Shown here: positions 37,913 to 46,335 of the stretch, piece after piece
How positions within the stretch are numbered: the stretch's first letter is position 1
Layout of the letters: every line of letters starts with the position of its first letter
NCBI RefSeq assembly: GCF_003586445.1
Contig: NZ_CP030028.1
Coordinates: forward strand, 1,316,501 to 1,380,500
Source of the DNA: Bacillus sp. Y1
GTDB taxonomy: Bacteria; Bacillota; Bacilli; Bacillales; Cytobacillaceae
Direction of reading: 5' to 3'
Length of the DNA: 64,000 nucleotides
The notes under the pieces: generated by a model
The model's input: only the letters and a program-made list of their open reading frames with translations
What the model was told of the DNA's origin: nothing
Databases searched by the model: none
Program-made: the position numbers and the translations under genes

Positions 37913-39103
37913 TTGTTAACGGCTAAAAATCAATATGGAGAGATCGTTTATATTGGTGAGTTGATAAAGAGGGAGGGAGTACATCGATTAAGGGAAAACC
38001 ATTATTTTTGTCCAGTATGTAAGGGAAAAGTAATTGTTAAGCTTGGTGTTCAGCGAATCAGTCACTTTGCTCATGTTCAATTGTCATCTATATGTGTTGA
38101 ATACGAAAGAGAATCTGCGTATCATATGCAAGCAAAAATGCAGCTCTTTGAATGGCTTGAAACAGAATGTTCAAAACCTGAATTGGAAGTATTTCTACCT
38201 GAGATCATGCAAAGACCAGATCTTATGTTTACGTTCCTAGGAAAAACATACTGTGTTGAATATCAATGTTCCCCGATATCTGAGGAGATTTTTGAAAAGC
38301 GGACAAATGGGTACTTATCGAGTGGTTTGACACCTTTATGGATACTAGGTGCAAATAGAGTTCATAGGAAACAAACCAATCTAATTACTCTTCCAAAATT
38401 GCAATCCTTGTTTATTAAAAGAAATAATATAGGAGCCTGGTATTTACCATCATATTGTCCTAGTCTAAAGAGCTTTATTTCGATAACGAATTTGCACCCG
38501 CTTTCTCCACATACGATGCAATGTGACTACGATGTAACTCCTCAATCTCAACTACACTTACCTCAATGGTTAAACCCAATTTTTCAGAATACCTTTTATG
38601 TTTCTAACTGGCGTAAAGGAATTCAACATGTAAAAGACAATATTATTCATTTTCACACACATAAGCTCTTCCTGCAGGAGCTATATAGAAATCAAATTCA
38701 CCTCTATCTCCTCCCGCCCTATGTTGGCGTACCACTAAGAGATAATCTATTATTCGAAACCTCCCCAATCATTTGGCAAATGTATGTTTTATTAGATAAT
38801 TTATTTTCGAAAGAGGTAGGGATCATCCTTACAAAAGAGGATGTGTATAAACAATTAATCAAGCGTATAGATAGGAACCATATTAAAGTTAGAAACCATC
38901 TAAAGCCAAGTGTGGATCAACTATTGGTATTAATTCGAGAGTATTTTTATCTACTGATAAAGTGCCAAGTCCTTAATGAAATCAAGCCTAATGTATATAG
39001 GTATGAGAACCTAATGTCTTTTCCGAGTACTATTAGTGAAGCTAGTAAATTTGAAGAACAATTTTATAAGAATCTTACTAATGAAAAGATTGTTTGGTAT
39101 TAA
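37913..39103 (+). CDS. coiA: Competence protein CoiA
   Basis: CoiA acts in DNA uptake and recombination during transformation. The start is TTG 37913 with AAAGGAG eight bases ahead, giving 396 residues. The N-terminus has a zinc-ribbon-like CPVC (Cys33, Cys36) followed by HFAH. A nuclease-like core has RPDLMF and YCVEYQCSPIS, which fits a PD-(D/E)xK fold with Gln in place of Lys. B. subtilis CoiA is slightly shorter. In B. subtilis it is ComK-controlled; no clear K-box was identified here. Confidence 0.88.
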   Translation: MLTAKNQYGEIVYIGELIKREGVHRLRENHYFCPVCKGKVIVKLGVQRISHFAHVQLSSICVEYERESAYHMQAKMQLFEWLETECSKPELEVFLPEIMQRPDLMFTFLGKTYCVEYQCSPISEEIFEKRTNGYLSSGLTPLWILGANRVHRKQTNLITLPKLQSLFIKRNNIGAWYLPSYCPSLKSFISITNLHPLSPHTMQCDYDVTPQSQLHLPQWLNPIFQNTFYVSNWRKGIQHVKDNIIHFHTHKLFLQELYRNQIHLYLLPPYVGVPLRDNLLFETSPIIWQMYVLLDNLFSKEVGIILTKEDVYKQLIKRIDRNHIKVRNHLKPSVDQLLVLIREYFYLLIKCQVLNEIKPNVYRYENLMSFPSTISEASKFEEQFYKNLTNEKIVWY

Positions 39104-39221
39104 TGAACTCGCCGATGTTAACATACACTAGGGTGTAGTGGATTTTTCCTAGATTGAAGCAGGATTTTATTTATTGGTGGCGAATACCAAAAATAGAAGT
39201 GAGTAGATTGGAGGAATAAAC

Positions 39222-41039
39222 ATGGCAAATGAGACGGCAGTAAAGAAACTTCCCACTAGAAGTGAAATACCATTGGAGGACACGTGGAAACTAGAGGATA
39301 TTTTCCTAACAGATCAACAATGGGAAAGTGAATTTCAAGAAGTTAAACAGTTAATTCCTTCTATGTCAAGCTATCAAGGAAAGCTTGGGGAAAGTGCGGA
39401 TTCTCTTTTTCAGGCTTTACAAGCACAGGATCAGTTGCTAGAAAGGATTGGTAAGCTGTATACATATGCTCATATGCGTTATGATCAGGATACCACCAAT
39501 TCCTTTTATCAAGGTTTAGACGACCGCATCAAAAATCTCTACACTCAGGCAGCAAGTACACTTGCTTATATTGTTCCAGAAATATTGTCTATCGACGAAG
39601 AAAAAGTAAAAAAATTTCTAAACGAAAAAGAAGAGTTAAAGCTTTATGAGCATTCTTTAGATGAGTTAAACTTGCAAAGGCCGCATGTATTATCTGCAGA
39701 ACAGGAGGCCCTTCTAGCAGAGGCATCAGAAGTGATGAGTGCCTCAAGTAATACATTTGGTATGTTGAACAATGCGGATATTCAATTTCCAAGTATTAAA
39801 GATGAAAATGGAAATGAAGTGGACGTAACTCATGGTCGCTATATTCGTTTCCTCGAAAGCGCGGACCAGAGAGTAAGAAAGGATGCTTTTCAAGCGGTTT
39901 ATGATACGTATGGAAAGTTTAAAAATACTTTTGCTAGTACATTAAGTGGTCAAGTTAAAAAGGATAACTTTAATGCAAGAGTACGCAAATATAGCTCAGC
40001 AAGACATGCAGCTCTAGCGGCTGATAATATTCCAGAATCTGTGTATGAAAACTTAGTTAATACGGTCAATAAAAACTTACATTTGCTTCACCGCTATGTG
40101 AAACTTCGGAAAAAGGTATTGAAACTTGATAAAATTCATATTTATGATCTTTACACGCCGCTTGTAAAGGATGTAAAGATGGAAATTCCTTATGAAAAAG
40201 CGAAAGATCTTATTCTTAAAGGTTTAGCGCCTCTTGGTGAGGATTATCTAAATGTATTAAAAGAAGGTTTTACCAACCGTTGGGTAGACATTCACGAAAA
40301 TAAAGGGAAAAGAAGTGGAGCCTATTCCTCTGGTTCGTATGGAACGAATCCTTATATCCTTATGAACTGGCAGGATAATGTTAATAACTTGTTTACTCTT
40401 GCACATGAGTTTGGTCATTCGGTACACAGCTACTATACTAGAAAAGAACAACCATATGCATACGGCAGTTACTCTATTTTCGTAGCAGAGGTTGCATCTA
40501 CATGTAATGAGGCGCTACTGAATGATTATTTATTAAAGACGATTGATGATGAACAGAAACGTCTGTACTTGCTTAACCACTTTCTAGAAGGATTTAGAGG
40601 TACAGTGTTCCGCCAAACGATGTTCGCAGAATATGAGCATTTAATTCATAAAAAAGCACAAGATAATGAAGCGCTAACTGCGGAACTTCTTACAAAAGAG
40701 TACTATGAACTGAACAAAAAGTACTTCGGTGAAGAAGATATCGAAATTGACGAAGAAATTGGCTTAGAATGGTCTCGGATTCCACATTTCTATTACAATT
40801 ACTATGTGTATCAGTACGCAACGGGGTACAGTGCTGCGACAGCATTGTCCAAACAGATTTTAACAGAAGGTCAACCTGCAGTTGAGCGTTATCTAGACTT
40901 TTTAAAGTCAGGTAGTTCAGATTATCCGATTGAAGTTCTGAAAAAGGCTGGAGTTGATATGACGAGTTCTAAGCCAATTGAGGAAGCATGCAAGGTATTT
41001 GAAGAGAAGTTAAATGAAATGGAAGCATTATTATCATAA
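39222..41039 (+). CDS. pepF: Oligoendopeptidase F
   Basis: The 605-residue M3 metallopeptidase has the zinc site HEFGH (395-399) in LAHEFGHSVHSYY. It cleaves short peptides in the cytoplasm, which fits a genome with two peptide importers nearby. It starts at ATG 39222 after TTGGAGGA and sits between coiA and roxS/yjbH as in B. subtilis. The preceding 118 bases show no recognised element. Confidence 0.95.
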   Translation: MANETAVKKLPTRSEIPLEDTWKLEDIFLTDQQWESEFQEVKQLIPSMSSYQGKLGESADSLFQALQAQDQLLERIGKLYTYAHMRYDQDTTNSFYQGLDDRIKNLYTQAASTLAYIVPEILSIDEEKVKKFLNEKEELKLYEHSLDELNLQRPHVLSAEQEALLAEASEVMSASSNTFGMLNNADIQFPSIKDENGNEVDVTHGRYIRFLESADQRVRKDAFQAVYDTYGKFKNTFASTLSGQVKKDNFNARVRKYSSARHAALAADNIPESVYENLVNTVNKNLHLLHRYVKLRKKVLKLDKIHIYDLYTPLVKDVKMEIPYEKAKDLILKGLAPLGEDYLNVLKEGFTNRWVDIHENKGKRSGAYSSGSYGTNPYILMNWQDNVNNLFTLAHEFGHSVHSYYTRKEQPYAYGSYSIFVAEVASTCNEALLNDYLLKTIDDEQKRLYLLNHFLEGFRGTVFRQTMFAEYEHLIHKKAQDNEALTAELLTKEYYELNKKYFGEEDIEIDEEIGLEWSRIPHFYYNYYVYQYATGYSAATALSKQILTEGQPAVERYLDFLKSGSSDYPIEVLKKAGVDMTSSKPIEEACKVFEEKLNEMEALLS

Positions 41040-41044
41040 AAACG

Positions 41045-41078
41045 AAGTCCCTTCCGACCAATCGGGAGGGACTTTTAT
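41045..41078. terminator. Bidirectional terminator after pepF
   Basis: AAGTCCCTTCCGA pairs with TCGGGAGGGACTT (thirteen bases, one G-T) around a four-base loop. T-runs flank both sides. The far end overlaps the stop of the small convergent gene. Confidence 0.9.
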
Positions 41079-41251
41079 AAACCTTTAAATCTTTTTCGTT
41101 CATTAAAAAAAAGAACTAGGGACAATAAGGAAAGAAATAATAGGGGGGCTGTAATGATCAGAGGGAAAATATTTAATAAGCCAAAAAGATTTAGTATAAA
41201 AGAAATAATAATAAATAATACGATCAGCCATAAGCCGATGGTTCGTGCCAC
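41075..41251 (-). CDS. Small two-helix membrane protein (58 residues)
   Basis: The frame runs from a GTG at 41251, six bases after AAAGGAGTG, to a TAA at 41075-41077. The translation begins MARTIGLWLIVLFIIISFIL, then NLFGLL, a second hydrophobic part (PLIITAPLLFLSLLSLVLFF) and a basic end NERKRFKGL. Strong ribosome site, helix-loop-helix layout, positive C-terminus and sharing of the pepF terminator all support a real gene. It is divergent from the roxS promoter. No family is recognised. Confidence 0.7.
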   Translation of the reverse strand: MARTIGLWLIVLFIIISFILNLFGLLNIFPLIITAPLLFLSLLSLVLFFNERKRFKGL

Positions 41252-41347
41252 AAAAAATCACTCCTTTTCCTTCTCTTTAGATATATTCGTTTGTCCCAGT
41301 AATCATTCATAGATTATGACAATATTGTGAAATAGCGAGCACAATTA

Positions 41348-41376
41348 TTGTCGAATAATCTAATTCATGATATATT
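41348..41376 (+). promoter_or_regulatory. roxS promoter
   Basis: TTGTCG (41348-41353) and TATATT (41371-41376) are 17 bases apart. Just upstream are TTGTG (41325-41329) and CACAA (41340-41344) ten bases apart, and two ACAAT...ATTGT palindromes (41319-41328, 41341-41351). RoxS is known to be controlled by ResD and by Rex in B. subtilis. The TTGTG spacing is two bases longer than the usual Rex site, so the binding protein is uncertain. Confidence 0.7.
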
Positions 41377-41382
41377 ATTGAT

Positions 41383-41515
41383 GTGAAGTTGATCACAAGC
41401 AAACATATACCCCTTTGTTTGACCGTGAAAAATTTCTCCCATCCCCTTTGTTCGTATTTAAATAGAGAAAAGGCCATTTACAAACAGACAGGTTTGTATG
41501 GCCTTTTCTTTTTTT
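41383..41515 (+). ncRNA. roxS: Small regulatory RNA RoxS (RsaE family)
   Basis: A transcript of about 133 bases is predicted between a promoter and a strong terminator. It contains the C-rich motifs of RsaE/RoxS: CCCCTTTGTTTGA (41410-41422) in the loop and side of a CAAAC/GTTTG hairpin, and TCTCCCATCCCCTTTG (41435-41450) unpaired. The place between pepF and yjbH is the same as in B. subtilis. RoxS represses central metabolism and redox mRNAs by pairing its C-rich loops with ribosome sites. The terminator stem (AGAAAAGGCCAT with ATGGCCTTTTCT, 41466-41509) also serves yjbH on the other strand. A 69-codon open frame over this RNA is not a gene. Confidence 0.87.
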
Positions 41516-41529
41516 ACATAGTCTTAGCG

Positions 41530-42402
41530 CTATTCAATATAGCGCCAAAACATACCATATTTAGCTGGAACTTGTTCAACAATTTGTTTTAATTGTAGCT
41601 TTTTCATTTCTCTTTCGGCTTCATTTATTGACATATTATAAACAACCGAGATTTCCTTTGTTGCCACGAGTTTAAAGCATTTGAGAAAGCTCTCTAAATT
41701 AGGAGGGGTACTTTTCTCGGGCTTCATTGGTAACATTTCTTCAAGTATTTGCTCATATACCTCATATGGATAATATCCGGTAATCTTGATTCCTTCGTCT
41801 TCAATATTCTCATTAAAGAAAACCAAGGTTGGTATTTCGTCCACTTCCATTTCAGAGGTGATTTTTAAGTCACATTGAAACGCTTTACCAGCTGATTCCG
41901 AATGAATATCAAGAACAAATTCATCCACGTCTAATCCGGTGGAACTAGCCATTTCCTTTAATACCTCAAAGCTTGAGATGTTTTGTTTTTCTAGAAAAAT
42001 ACCCTCCTGTAATTTTCTTAGAAAGCGAATCCCGGCTTTTCTTCCTTGCAATTCAGCCGCTTTAATAGCTATAGAGGCTAAATGAGGAGACGAAATAGGG
42101 TTGTCAAACCAAAGACTTCCATCACAAGACATGCCTGTTCGGCTTGCAGTTTTTTCCCATAAGTCTGCAATGTTTTCATATTTTTGCTTTTTGCTCATAT
42201 TTAATGATGCAAGGCGACCGCTTAAAATATATTTAATTGAAAAGAAACGACCGTATTCAATTTGTAGCTTCTTTATAATTGGCTCAAGTGCCCAGCATTC
42301 TGGACATAGAGGATCAATAAACATATAAATTTCAAGCGGCTTCTTCTCATTTCCATGGCAATAGTAGGAGGGAGTCGTTGGCAATGTTTCTCGATTCCTC
42401 AC
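41530..42402 (-). CDS. yjbH: Spx-degradation adaptor YjbH (SpxH)
   Basis: The 290-residue protein has a DsbA/thioredoxin-like fold with the CPEC motif at Cys33-Cys36. YjbH delivers Spx to ClpXP in the cytoplasm. The N-terminal segment has a further Cys15 and His16, consistent with the zinc-binding His-Cys-rich region of YjbH. The start is GTG 42402 after AAAGGTGAGAG; it overlaps the yjbI stop by four bases, so the two are translated from one mRNA. Confidence 0.9.
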   Translation of the reverse strand: MRNRETLPTTPSYYCHGNEKKPLEIYMFIDPLCPECWALEPIIKKLQIEYGRFFSIKYILSGRLASLNMSKKQKYENIADLWEKTASRTGMSCDGSLWFDNPISSPHLASIAIKAAELQGRKAGIRFLRKLQEGIFLEKQNISSFEVLKEMASSTGLDVDEFVLDIHSESAGKAFQCDLKITSEMEVDEIPTLVFFNENIEDEGIKITGYYPYEVYEQILEEMLPMKPEKSTPPNLESFLKCFKLVATKEISVVYNMSINEAEREMKKLQLKQIVEQVPAKYGMFWRYIE

Positions 42403-42806
42403 GTTCTCTCACCTTTCATCTCTTCATTTTCATCTGTATTTATCATATGCTGAGCTGTTAGCACAAGTCTCGCATAAAATTCATCTCGGATAGGACCGGT
42501 AAGGCCAACCTCATCCATAGCTTCGCGCATACATCCGAGCCATGCTTTTGCTCTAGTCTCTGTTATTTCAAATGGTAAATGTCGAGCTCGCATCATCGGG
42601 TGCCCATGCTCATTCGTGTAAAGAGTGGGTCCACCTAGATATTGAGTCAAAAACTGCTTTTGTTTTCTCGCTGTTTCCGTTAAATCATTCGGAAATATGG
42701 GAGTCAGATCTGGATGTTGCCCAACTCGATGATAAAAGGCATCAACTAGTCGATGCAATGTTTCTTCACCGATCAAATCAAAAGGTGTAAGCATGTTTCC
42801 GACCAT
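42399..42806 (-). CDS. yjbI: Truncated haemoglobin YjbI
   Basis: This group II (O-type) truncated globin starts at ATG 42806, eight bases after AAAGGAG, giving 135 residues. An ATG seven codons upstream lacks a ribosome site. Conserved parts include [33 protein letters not shown] and [11 protein letters not shown] (the proximal His region). These proteins bind haem and react with peroxide or NO. In B. subtilis yjbI is co-transcribed with yjbH. The leader carries an unusual palindromic element. Confidence 0.92.
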   Translation of the reverse strand: MVGNMLTPFDLIGEETLHRLVDAFYHRVGQHPDLTPIFPNDLTETARKQKQFLTQYLGGPTLYTNEHGHPMMRARHLPFEITETRAKAWLGCMREAMDEVGLTGPIRDEFYARLVLTAQHMINTDENEEMKGERT

Positions 42807-42866
42807 ATTAAAAACTCCTTTAAACATATCTTTTTTCGTTTGTTAATTAGTTTGCAATCGAGCTTC

Positions 42867-42962
42867 GGCGGCTAGTCCCTCGGGGTCATAAGCCAAAGCC
42901 TTACAGAGGTCAGGACCTCTTTCAGTCTTTCTCTTATGCCTGTCGGGCCTAACCAAGCCGCC
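42867..42962. repeat. GC-richer long imperfect palindrome (structured RNA or REP/MITE-like element)
   Basis: Nested arms are GGCGGCT (42867-42873) with AGCCGCC (42956-42962), CATAAG (42887-42892) with CTTATG (42933-42938), and AGAGGT (42905-42910) with ACCTCT (42915-42920) at the tip. Between them are palindrome-like CCCTCGGGG (42878-42886) and CTGTCGGGCC (42940-42949). It is visibly richer in G and C than the flanks, has no open reading frame of interest and no T-run. It lies within the leader expected from the yjbI promoter. It matches no riboswitch I know. A mobile palindromic repeat or a new leader RNA both fit. Confidence 0.7.
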
Positions 42963-42988
42963 TACGCATCTATCCAATTGATAGTACT

Positions 42989-43017
42989 ATTTTATCAGTG
43001 CGGAGTTTATATCACAA
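42989..43017 (-). promoter_or_regulatory. Promoter of yjbI-yjbH
   Basis: On the minus strand TTGTGA (43017-43012) and TAAAAT (42994-42989) are 17 bases apart. It is placed between the cwlQ terminator and the palindromic element, giving a leader of about 175 bases ahead of yjbI. Confidence 0.6.
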
Positions 43018-43060
43018 ACAATGTGCATTAGGAGGTTATTTCCTATCGGCTTTTACGCAT

Positions 43061-43096
43061 AAAAATACCGTCTGTTTGGTAACAGACGGTGTATTT
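43061..43096 (-). terminator. Terminator of cwlQ
   Basis: ACCGTCTGTT pairs with AACAGACGGT (ten bases, four-base loop). On the minus strand it is followed by ATTTTTATG. It sits directly after the cwlQ stop. Confidence 0.9.
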
Positions 43097-43713
43097 TATG
43101 CTAGCAGGTTACTTGTAACCTTTCTAACATAATTTTGAGTTTCTTTAAATGGAGGAATTCCTCCATACTTGTCCACATTTCCAGGTCCAGCATTGTATGC
43201 TGCTAAGGCTAATGTTGTATTGCCGTTATATTTATCTAGCATTTGCCGTAGGTATTTGCTGCCACCAAAAATATTATCTCTTGGATCGAATACATTAGTC
43301 ACTCCAAGTCCTCTTGCGGTAGCCGGCATAAGTTGCATTAAACCAGAGGCTCCTGCACCACTAACTGCATTGGGGTTGAAGTTAGATTCTTGTTTAATGA
43401 CTGATTTAATTAAATTTACAGGTAAGTTGTATTTAGCTGCTGCCTCTTGAATAATTGAATCAAATTCAGTTGAACTTCCAGCACTAGAAATTTTCGTCAT
43501 ATTGATGGGTGGTAAAGAAGGTGTTTGATTTAAAAGGGTGGCAGTTGTAGATACACTCGTTTGTCCACTTAACTGGGAAAGAGAGTCGCCTTCCTCTAAC
43601 AGCATCTCATTCATTAGGTCTTGAAATATATTTCCGGATGATGAATTAGATGAAGAATTGAAATTTTGTAATGCCTGTAGTTGAAGCATAATTTTTAGTT
43701 TATCTATATTCAT
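43096..43713 (-). CDS. cwlQ: Lytic transglycosylase CwlQ (YjbJ), SLT domain
   Basis: ATG 43713, close after GAGGTG, gives 205 residues. A TTG four codons upstream overlaps the yjbK stop and is less likely. The N-terminal half is low-complexity and Ser-rich. The SLT domain begins near residue 90 with [15 protein letters not shown], has the catalytic Glu in [10 protein letters not shown], then [16 protein letters not shown] and [18 protein letters not shown]. subtilis CwlQ is reported to be both muramidase and transglycosylase. No clear signal peptide is seen, so secretion is uncertain. Confidence 0.9.
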   Translation of the reverse strand: MNIDKLKIMLQLQALQNFNSSSNSSSGNIFQDLMNEMLLEEGDSLSQLSGQTSVSTTATLLNQTPSLPPINMTKISSAGSSTEFDSIIQEAAAKYNLPVNLIKSVIKQESNFNPNAVSGAGASGLMQLMPATARGLGVTNVFDPRDNIFGGSKYLRQMLDKYNGNTTLALAAYNAGPGNVDKYGGIPPFKETQNYVRKVTSNLLA

Positions 43714-43721
43714 GTGACACC

Positions 43722-44303
43722 TCAATGAAGTGAGTATTTTTGTTTGTAAAAACGTTTGATTTTATTTTCGGTAACTCGAATGGGAATTTGAAAGGATTGG
43801 AGAAGTTGTTTGAAAGCTAATTCGCCCTCTACTGGATCCTCGACCTCATATTCTAGCTCATAATCTTCTTTTAATAAATATAAACTATGGTCTAGAACTA
43901 ATAAACCACCTTTATATTGTAACTCACACCGTTTTGTCGTTAAAGAACCAAAATATTGAAGCTTATTGATAGGAAAATCGCTTTTTTCTAATTGTTCCCT
44001 CACGATTCCGCTTGGAAGAGCTGCACCTTGTAACATCGCCAAGGCTACGTCCTTTGTTAATTCTTGATTTGTTTCAAGAAGGCCAACCACTAAGGGCTGT
44101 TTTAATGTAAGCTCAAATCGCCCTTCCTTTTCACGAATTCGTAAGGCACTGCCTAATTCTTTTAGATGAAATTTCCCTGTGTCAAAATAATGGTTAATTT
44201 GCGTATCAATCATAGTTTCATTTATCGAAAATTCGGTTATCAAATGAAGGTATTCCTCTTTCGTGAGCATGTTTTTAAATTCAATTTCGATATGTTGGCT
44301 CAA
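43722..44303 (-). CDS. yjbK: CYTH-domain protein YjbK
   Basis: The 193-residue protein starts at TTG 44303, eight bases after AAAGGAAG, and opens with the CYTH signature EIEFK (ExExK). Other charged strands of the triphosphate tunnel follow ([25 protein letters not shown]). CYTH enzymes hydrolyse triphosphates such as inorganic triphosphate or thiamine triphosphate; the substrate here is unknown. It lies eight bases upstream of cwlQ on the same strand and is divergent from yjbL. Confidence 0.87.
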   Translation of the reverse strand: MSQHIEIEFKNMLTKEEYLHLITEFSINETMIDTQINHYFDTGKFHLKELGSALRIREKEGRFELTLKQPLVVGLLETNQELTKDVALAMLQGAALPSGIVREQLEKSDFPINKLQYFGSLTTKRCELQYKGGLLVLDHSLYLLKEDYELEYEVEDPVEGELAFKQLLQSFQIPIRVTENKIKRFYKQKYSLH

Positions 44304-44438
44304 GATTGTTCTTCCTTTCTCTACTCATGCTACGTTTAATTATCGGTTGTTACGTGTTCAATTTCAATATCTGATTGCATGTGAAGTGGATAATTCAGCC
44401 ACTTATGATAAAATAGGGGAAGTGTGGAGGTATTAAAA

Positions 44439-44813
44439 ATGAGAGAAAAAATTTATGTGGAAAAAGCAATCAAAACTGAAAAAAATGAAGTGATATTAGT
44501 AGTAAACAATGATTATTCGATAAAAGAGCTGAGTGCAACAGGTCAAGTACTTGTTGATTCAAATGAATTGGCTTTTGTATACATTGTTGAAAAAGATGAT
44601 AGCTTTATGTATATTGAGCTAAGTCTCAATACATGGCCAATCTTAAAAGAAGGTTTGGGAAACAATTGTGAATATAAGCTTTCTAATGGTGAAGAAACTA
44701 TTGTGTTACCAAACCTGCAGGAAGAATTATTGTACTTAATTGACAATATAAAAGGTAATAGCAACTATGGAGAGGAAATGGTTACAAAAGTAGAAGAGTG
44801 TTTTTGTAACTAA
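44439..44813 (+). CDS. yjbL: Conserved protein YjbL (UPF0738)
   Basis: ATG 44439, eight bases after TGGAGG, gives 124 residues. An upstream in-frame GTG (44424) overlaps the ribosome site. The sequence (MREKIYVEKAIKTEKNEVILVV) and the place before yjbM fit UPF0738/YjbL. It has no signal or membrane segment. The function is unknown. Confidence 0.82.
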   Translation: MREKIYVEKAIKTEKNEVILVVNNDYSIKELSATGQVLVDSNELAFVYIVEKDDSFMYIELSLNTWPILKEGLGNNCEYKLSNGEETIVLPNLQEELLYLIDNIKGNSNYGEEMVTKVEECFCN

Positions 44814-44857
44814 TATCACCCACCAATATAAAATAATGGTCCGGATGAGGTGACTTT

Positions 44858-45496
44858 ATGAAGCACTGGGAGAAATTCTTGGCACCCTACAATCAAGCGG
44901 TGGAAGAATTAAAGGTTAAGCTCAAGGGGATGAGACGGCAATTCGAAATGAAGTCCTCTCACTCACCTATTGAATTTGTTACTGGTAGAGTAAAGCCAAT
45001 CGCAAGTATTCTAGATAAAGCCAATCAAAAATCAATTCCCCTGGATAAGTTAGAGACAGAAATGCAGGATATTGCAGGCCTTCGGATGATGTGTCAATTT
45101 GTCGATGACATAAAAAGGGTTGTGGAACTTCTTCGTCTTCGAAATGACTTTGAAATTGTCGAGGAAAGAGACTATATTTCTCATAAGAAAGCAAGTGGGT
45201 ATCGTTCATACCATGTTGTTGTACGATATCCTGTTCAGACAATTCAAGGGGAGAAAAAGATACTAGTTGAGATACAGATTCGAACACTCGCAATGAACTT
45301 TTGGGCAACGATTGAGCATTCGCTAAATTATAAATATCGTGGGCAGTTTCCAGAGGATATTAGAGTAAGACTACAAAGAGCAGCAGAAGCTGCTTTTCGA
45401 CTTGATGAAGAAATGTCCCTTATTCGTGGGGAAATCCAAGATGCACAAGCATTCTTTTCAAGGAAAAAAGAGCTGCATCAAGAGGGAAATAATTAA
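44858..45496 (+). CDS. yjbM: Small alarmone synthetase RelQ/SasB (YjbM)
   Basis: The 212-residue protein is a single RelA/SpoT synthetase domain without hydrolase or TGS parts. Key segments are EFVTGRVKPIASILDK, DIAGLRMMCQF, HKKASGYRSYHVVV, and VEIQIRTLAMNFWATIEHSLNYKY. It makes (p)ppGpp from GTP or GDP and ATP as a tetramer. ATG 44858 follows GATGAGGTG. It begins a same-strand run with NAD kinase and a pseudouridine synthase. Confidence 0.94.
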   Translation: MKHWEKFLAPYNQAVEELKVKLKGMRRQFEMKSSHSPIEFVTGRVKPIASILDKANQKSIPLDKLETEMQDIAGLRMMCQFVDDIKRVVELLRLRNDFEIVEERDYISHKKASGYRSYHVVVRYPVQTIQGEKKILVEIQIRTLAMNFWATIEHSLNYKYRGQFPEDIRVRLQRAAEAAFRLDEEMSLIRGEIQDAQAFFSRKKELHQEGNN

Positions 45497-45520
45497 TTAT
45501 AGAAGAGAGCGAACTTGGTC

Positions 45521-46318
45521 ATGAAATTTGCGATTACGTCAAAAGGAGACTCAAAATCTAACACTCTCATGCATAAAATGAGAACTTATTTGCAGGATTT
45601 TGAACTTATATACGATGAGGATCAACCAGATATTGTGATTTCAGTTGGAGGAGATGGAACGCTACTATATGCGTTTCATCGCTATAGTAGCCGCTTAGAT
45701 CGAACAGCATTTGTTGGTGTTCACACGGGACATCTAGGTTTTTATGCCGATTGGATCCCAGAGGAAATTGAGAAGCTAGTCATTGCAATTGCTAAAACAC
45801 CCTATCAAGTCATTGAGTATCCATTGTTGGAGGTAATCGTTCGTTACCAACATGGTGGAAGAGAAACGAGATATTTGGCGTTAAATGAATCCACTGTCAA
45901 AAGTGTGGAAGGTACATTAGTGATGGATGTAGAAATACGGGGTCAGCAGTTTGAACGTTTTCGTGGTGATGGACTTTGTTTGTCCACTCCATCTGGAAGC
46001 ACCGCGTATAATAAGGCGTTAGGTGGAGCGATTCTTCATCCATCATTACCTGCTATACAATTAGCTGAGATGGCATCGATCAATAACCGTGTGTTCCGAA
46101 CAATCGGGTCCCCACTTGTTTTACCGGCACATCATACATGTATGCTAAAACCGGTAAATGGACCAGATTTTCAATTAACCATTGACCATTTAACTCTTCT
46201 TCATAAAGATGTAAAGTCCATTCAGTTTCGAGTTGCAGATGAAAAGATACGCTTTGCTCGTTTCCGACCATTCCCATTCTGGAAGAGAGTAAGAGATTCT
46301 TTCGTAGCGGATAACTAA
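45521..46318 (+). CDS. ppnK: NAD kinase
   Basis: The enzyme phosphorylates NAD to NADP. ATG 45521 gives 265 residues starting [13 protein letters not shown] as in B. subtilis PpnKA (YjbN). The TTG two codons upstream is less likely. The active-site Asp45 is in [36 protein letters not shown] and [15 protein letters not shown] parts follow. The ribosome site (GAAGAGAG) is modest. It is 24 bases after yjbM. Confidence 0.94.
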   Translation: MKFAITSKGDSKSNTLMHKMRTYLQDFELIYDEDQPDIVISVGGDGTLLYAFHRYSSRLDRTAFVGVHTGHLGFYADWIPEEIEKLVIAIAKTPYQVIEYPLLEVIVRYQHGGRETRYLALNESTVKSVEGTLVMDVEIRGQQFERFRGDGLCLSTPSGSTAYNKALGGAILHPSLPAIQLAEMASINNRVFRTIGSPLVLPAHHTCMLKPVNGPDFQLTIDHLTLLHKDVKSIQFRVADEKIRFARFRPFPFWKRVRDSFVADN

Positions 46319-46335
46319 CAAGCAGGAGACCGTAC

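Noticed and set aside
41319..41351. Classical Rex operator at roxS
   Set aside because: The half sites TTGTG and CACAA are ten bases apart; the usual spacing is eight. Kept only as an undefined operator candidate.
41383..41592. Open frame of 69 codons over the RoxS RNA
   Set aside because: It coincides with the RNA promoter, motifs and terminator, has no ribosome site and reads through the terminator stem.
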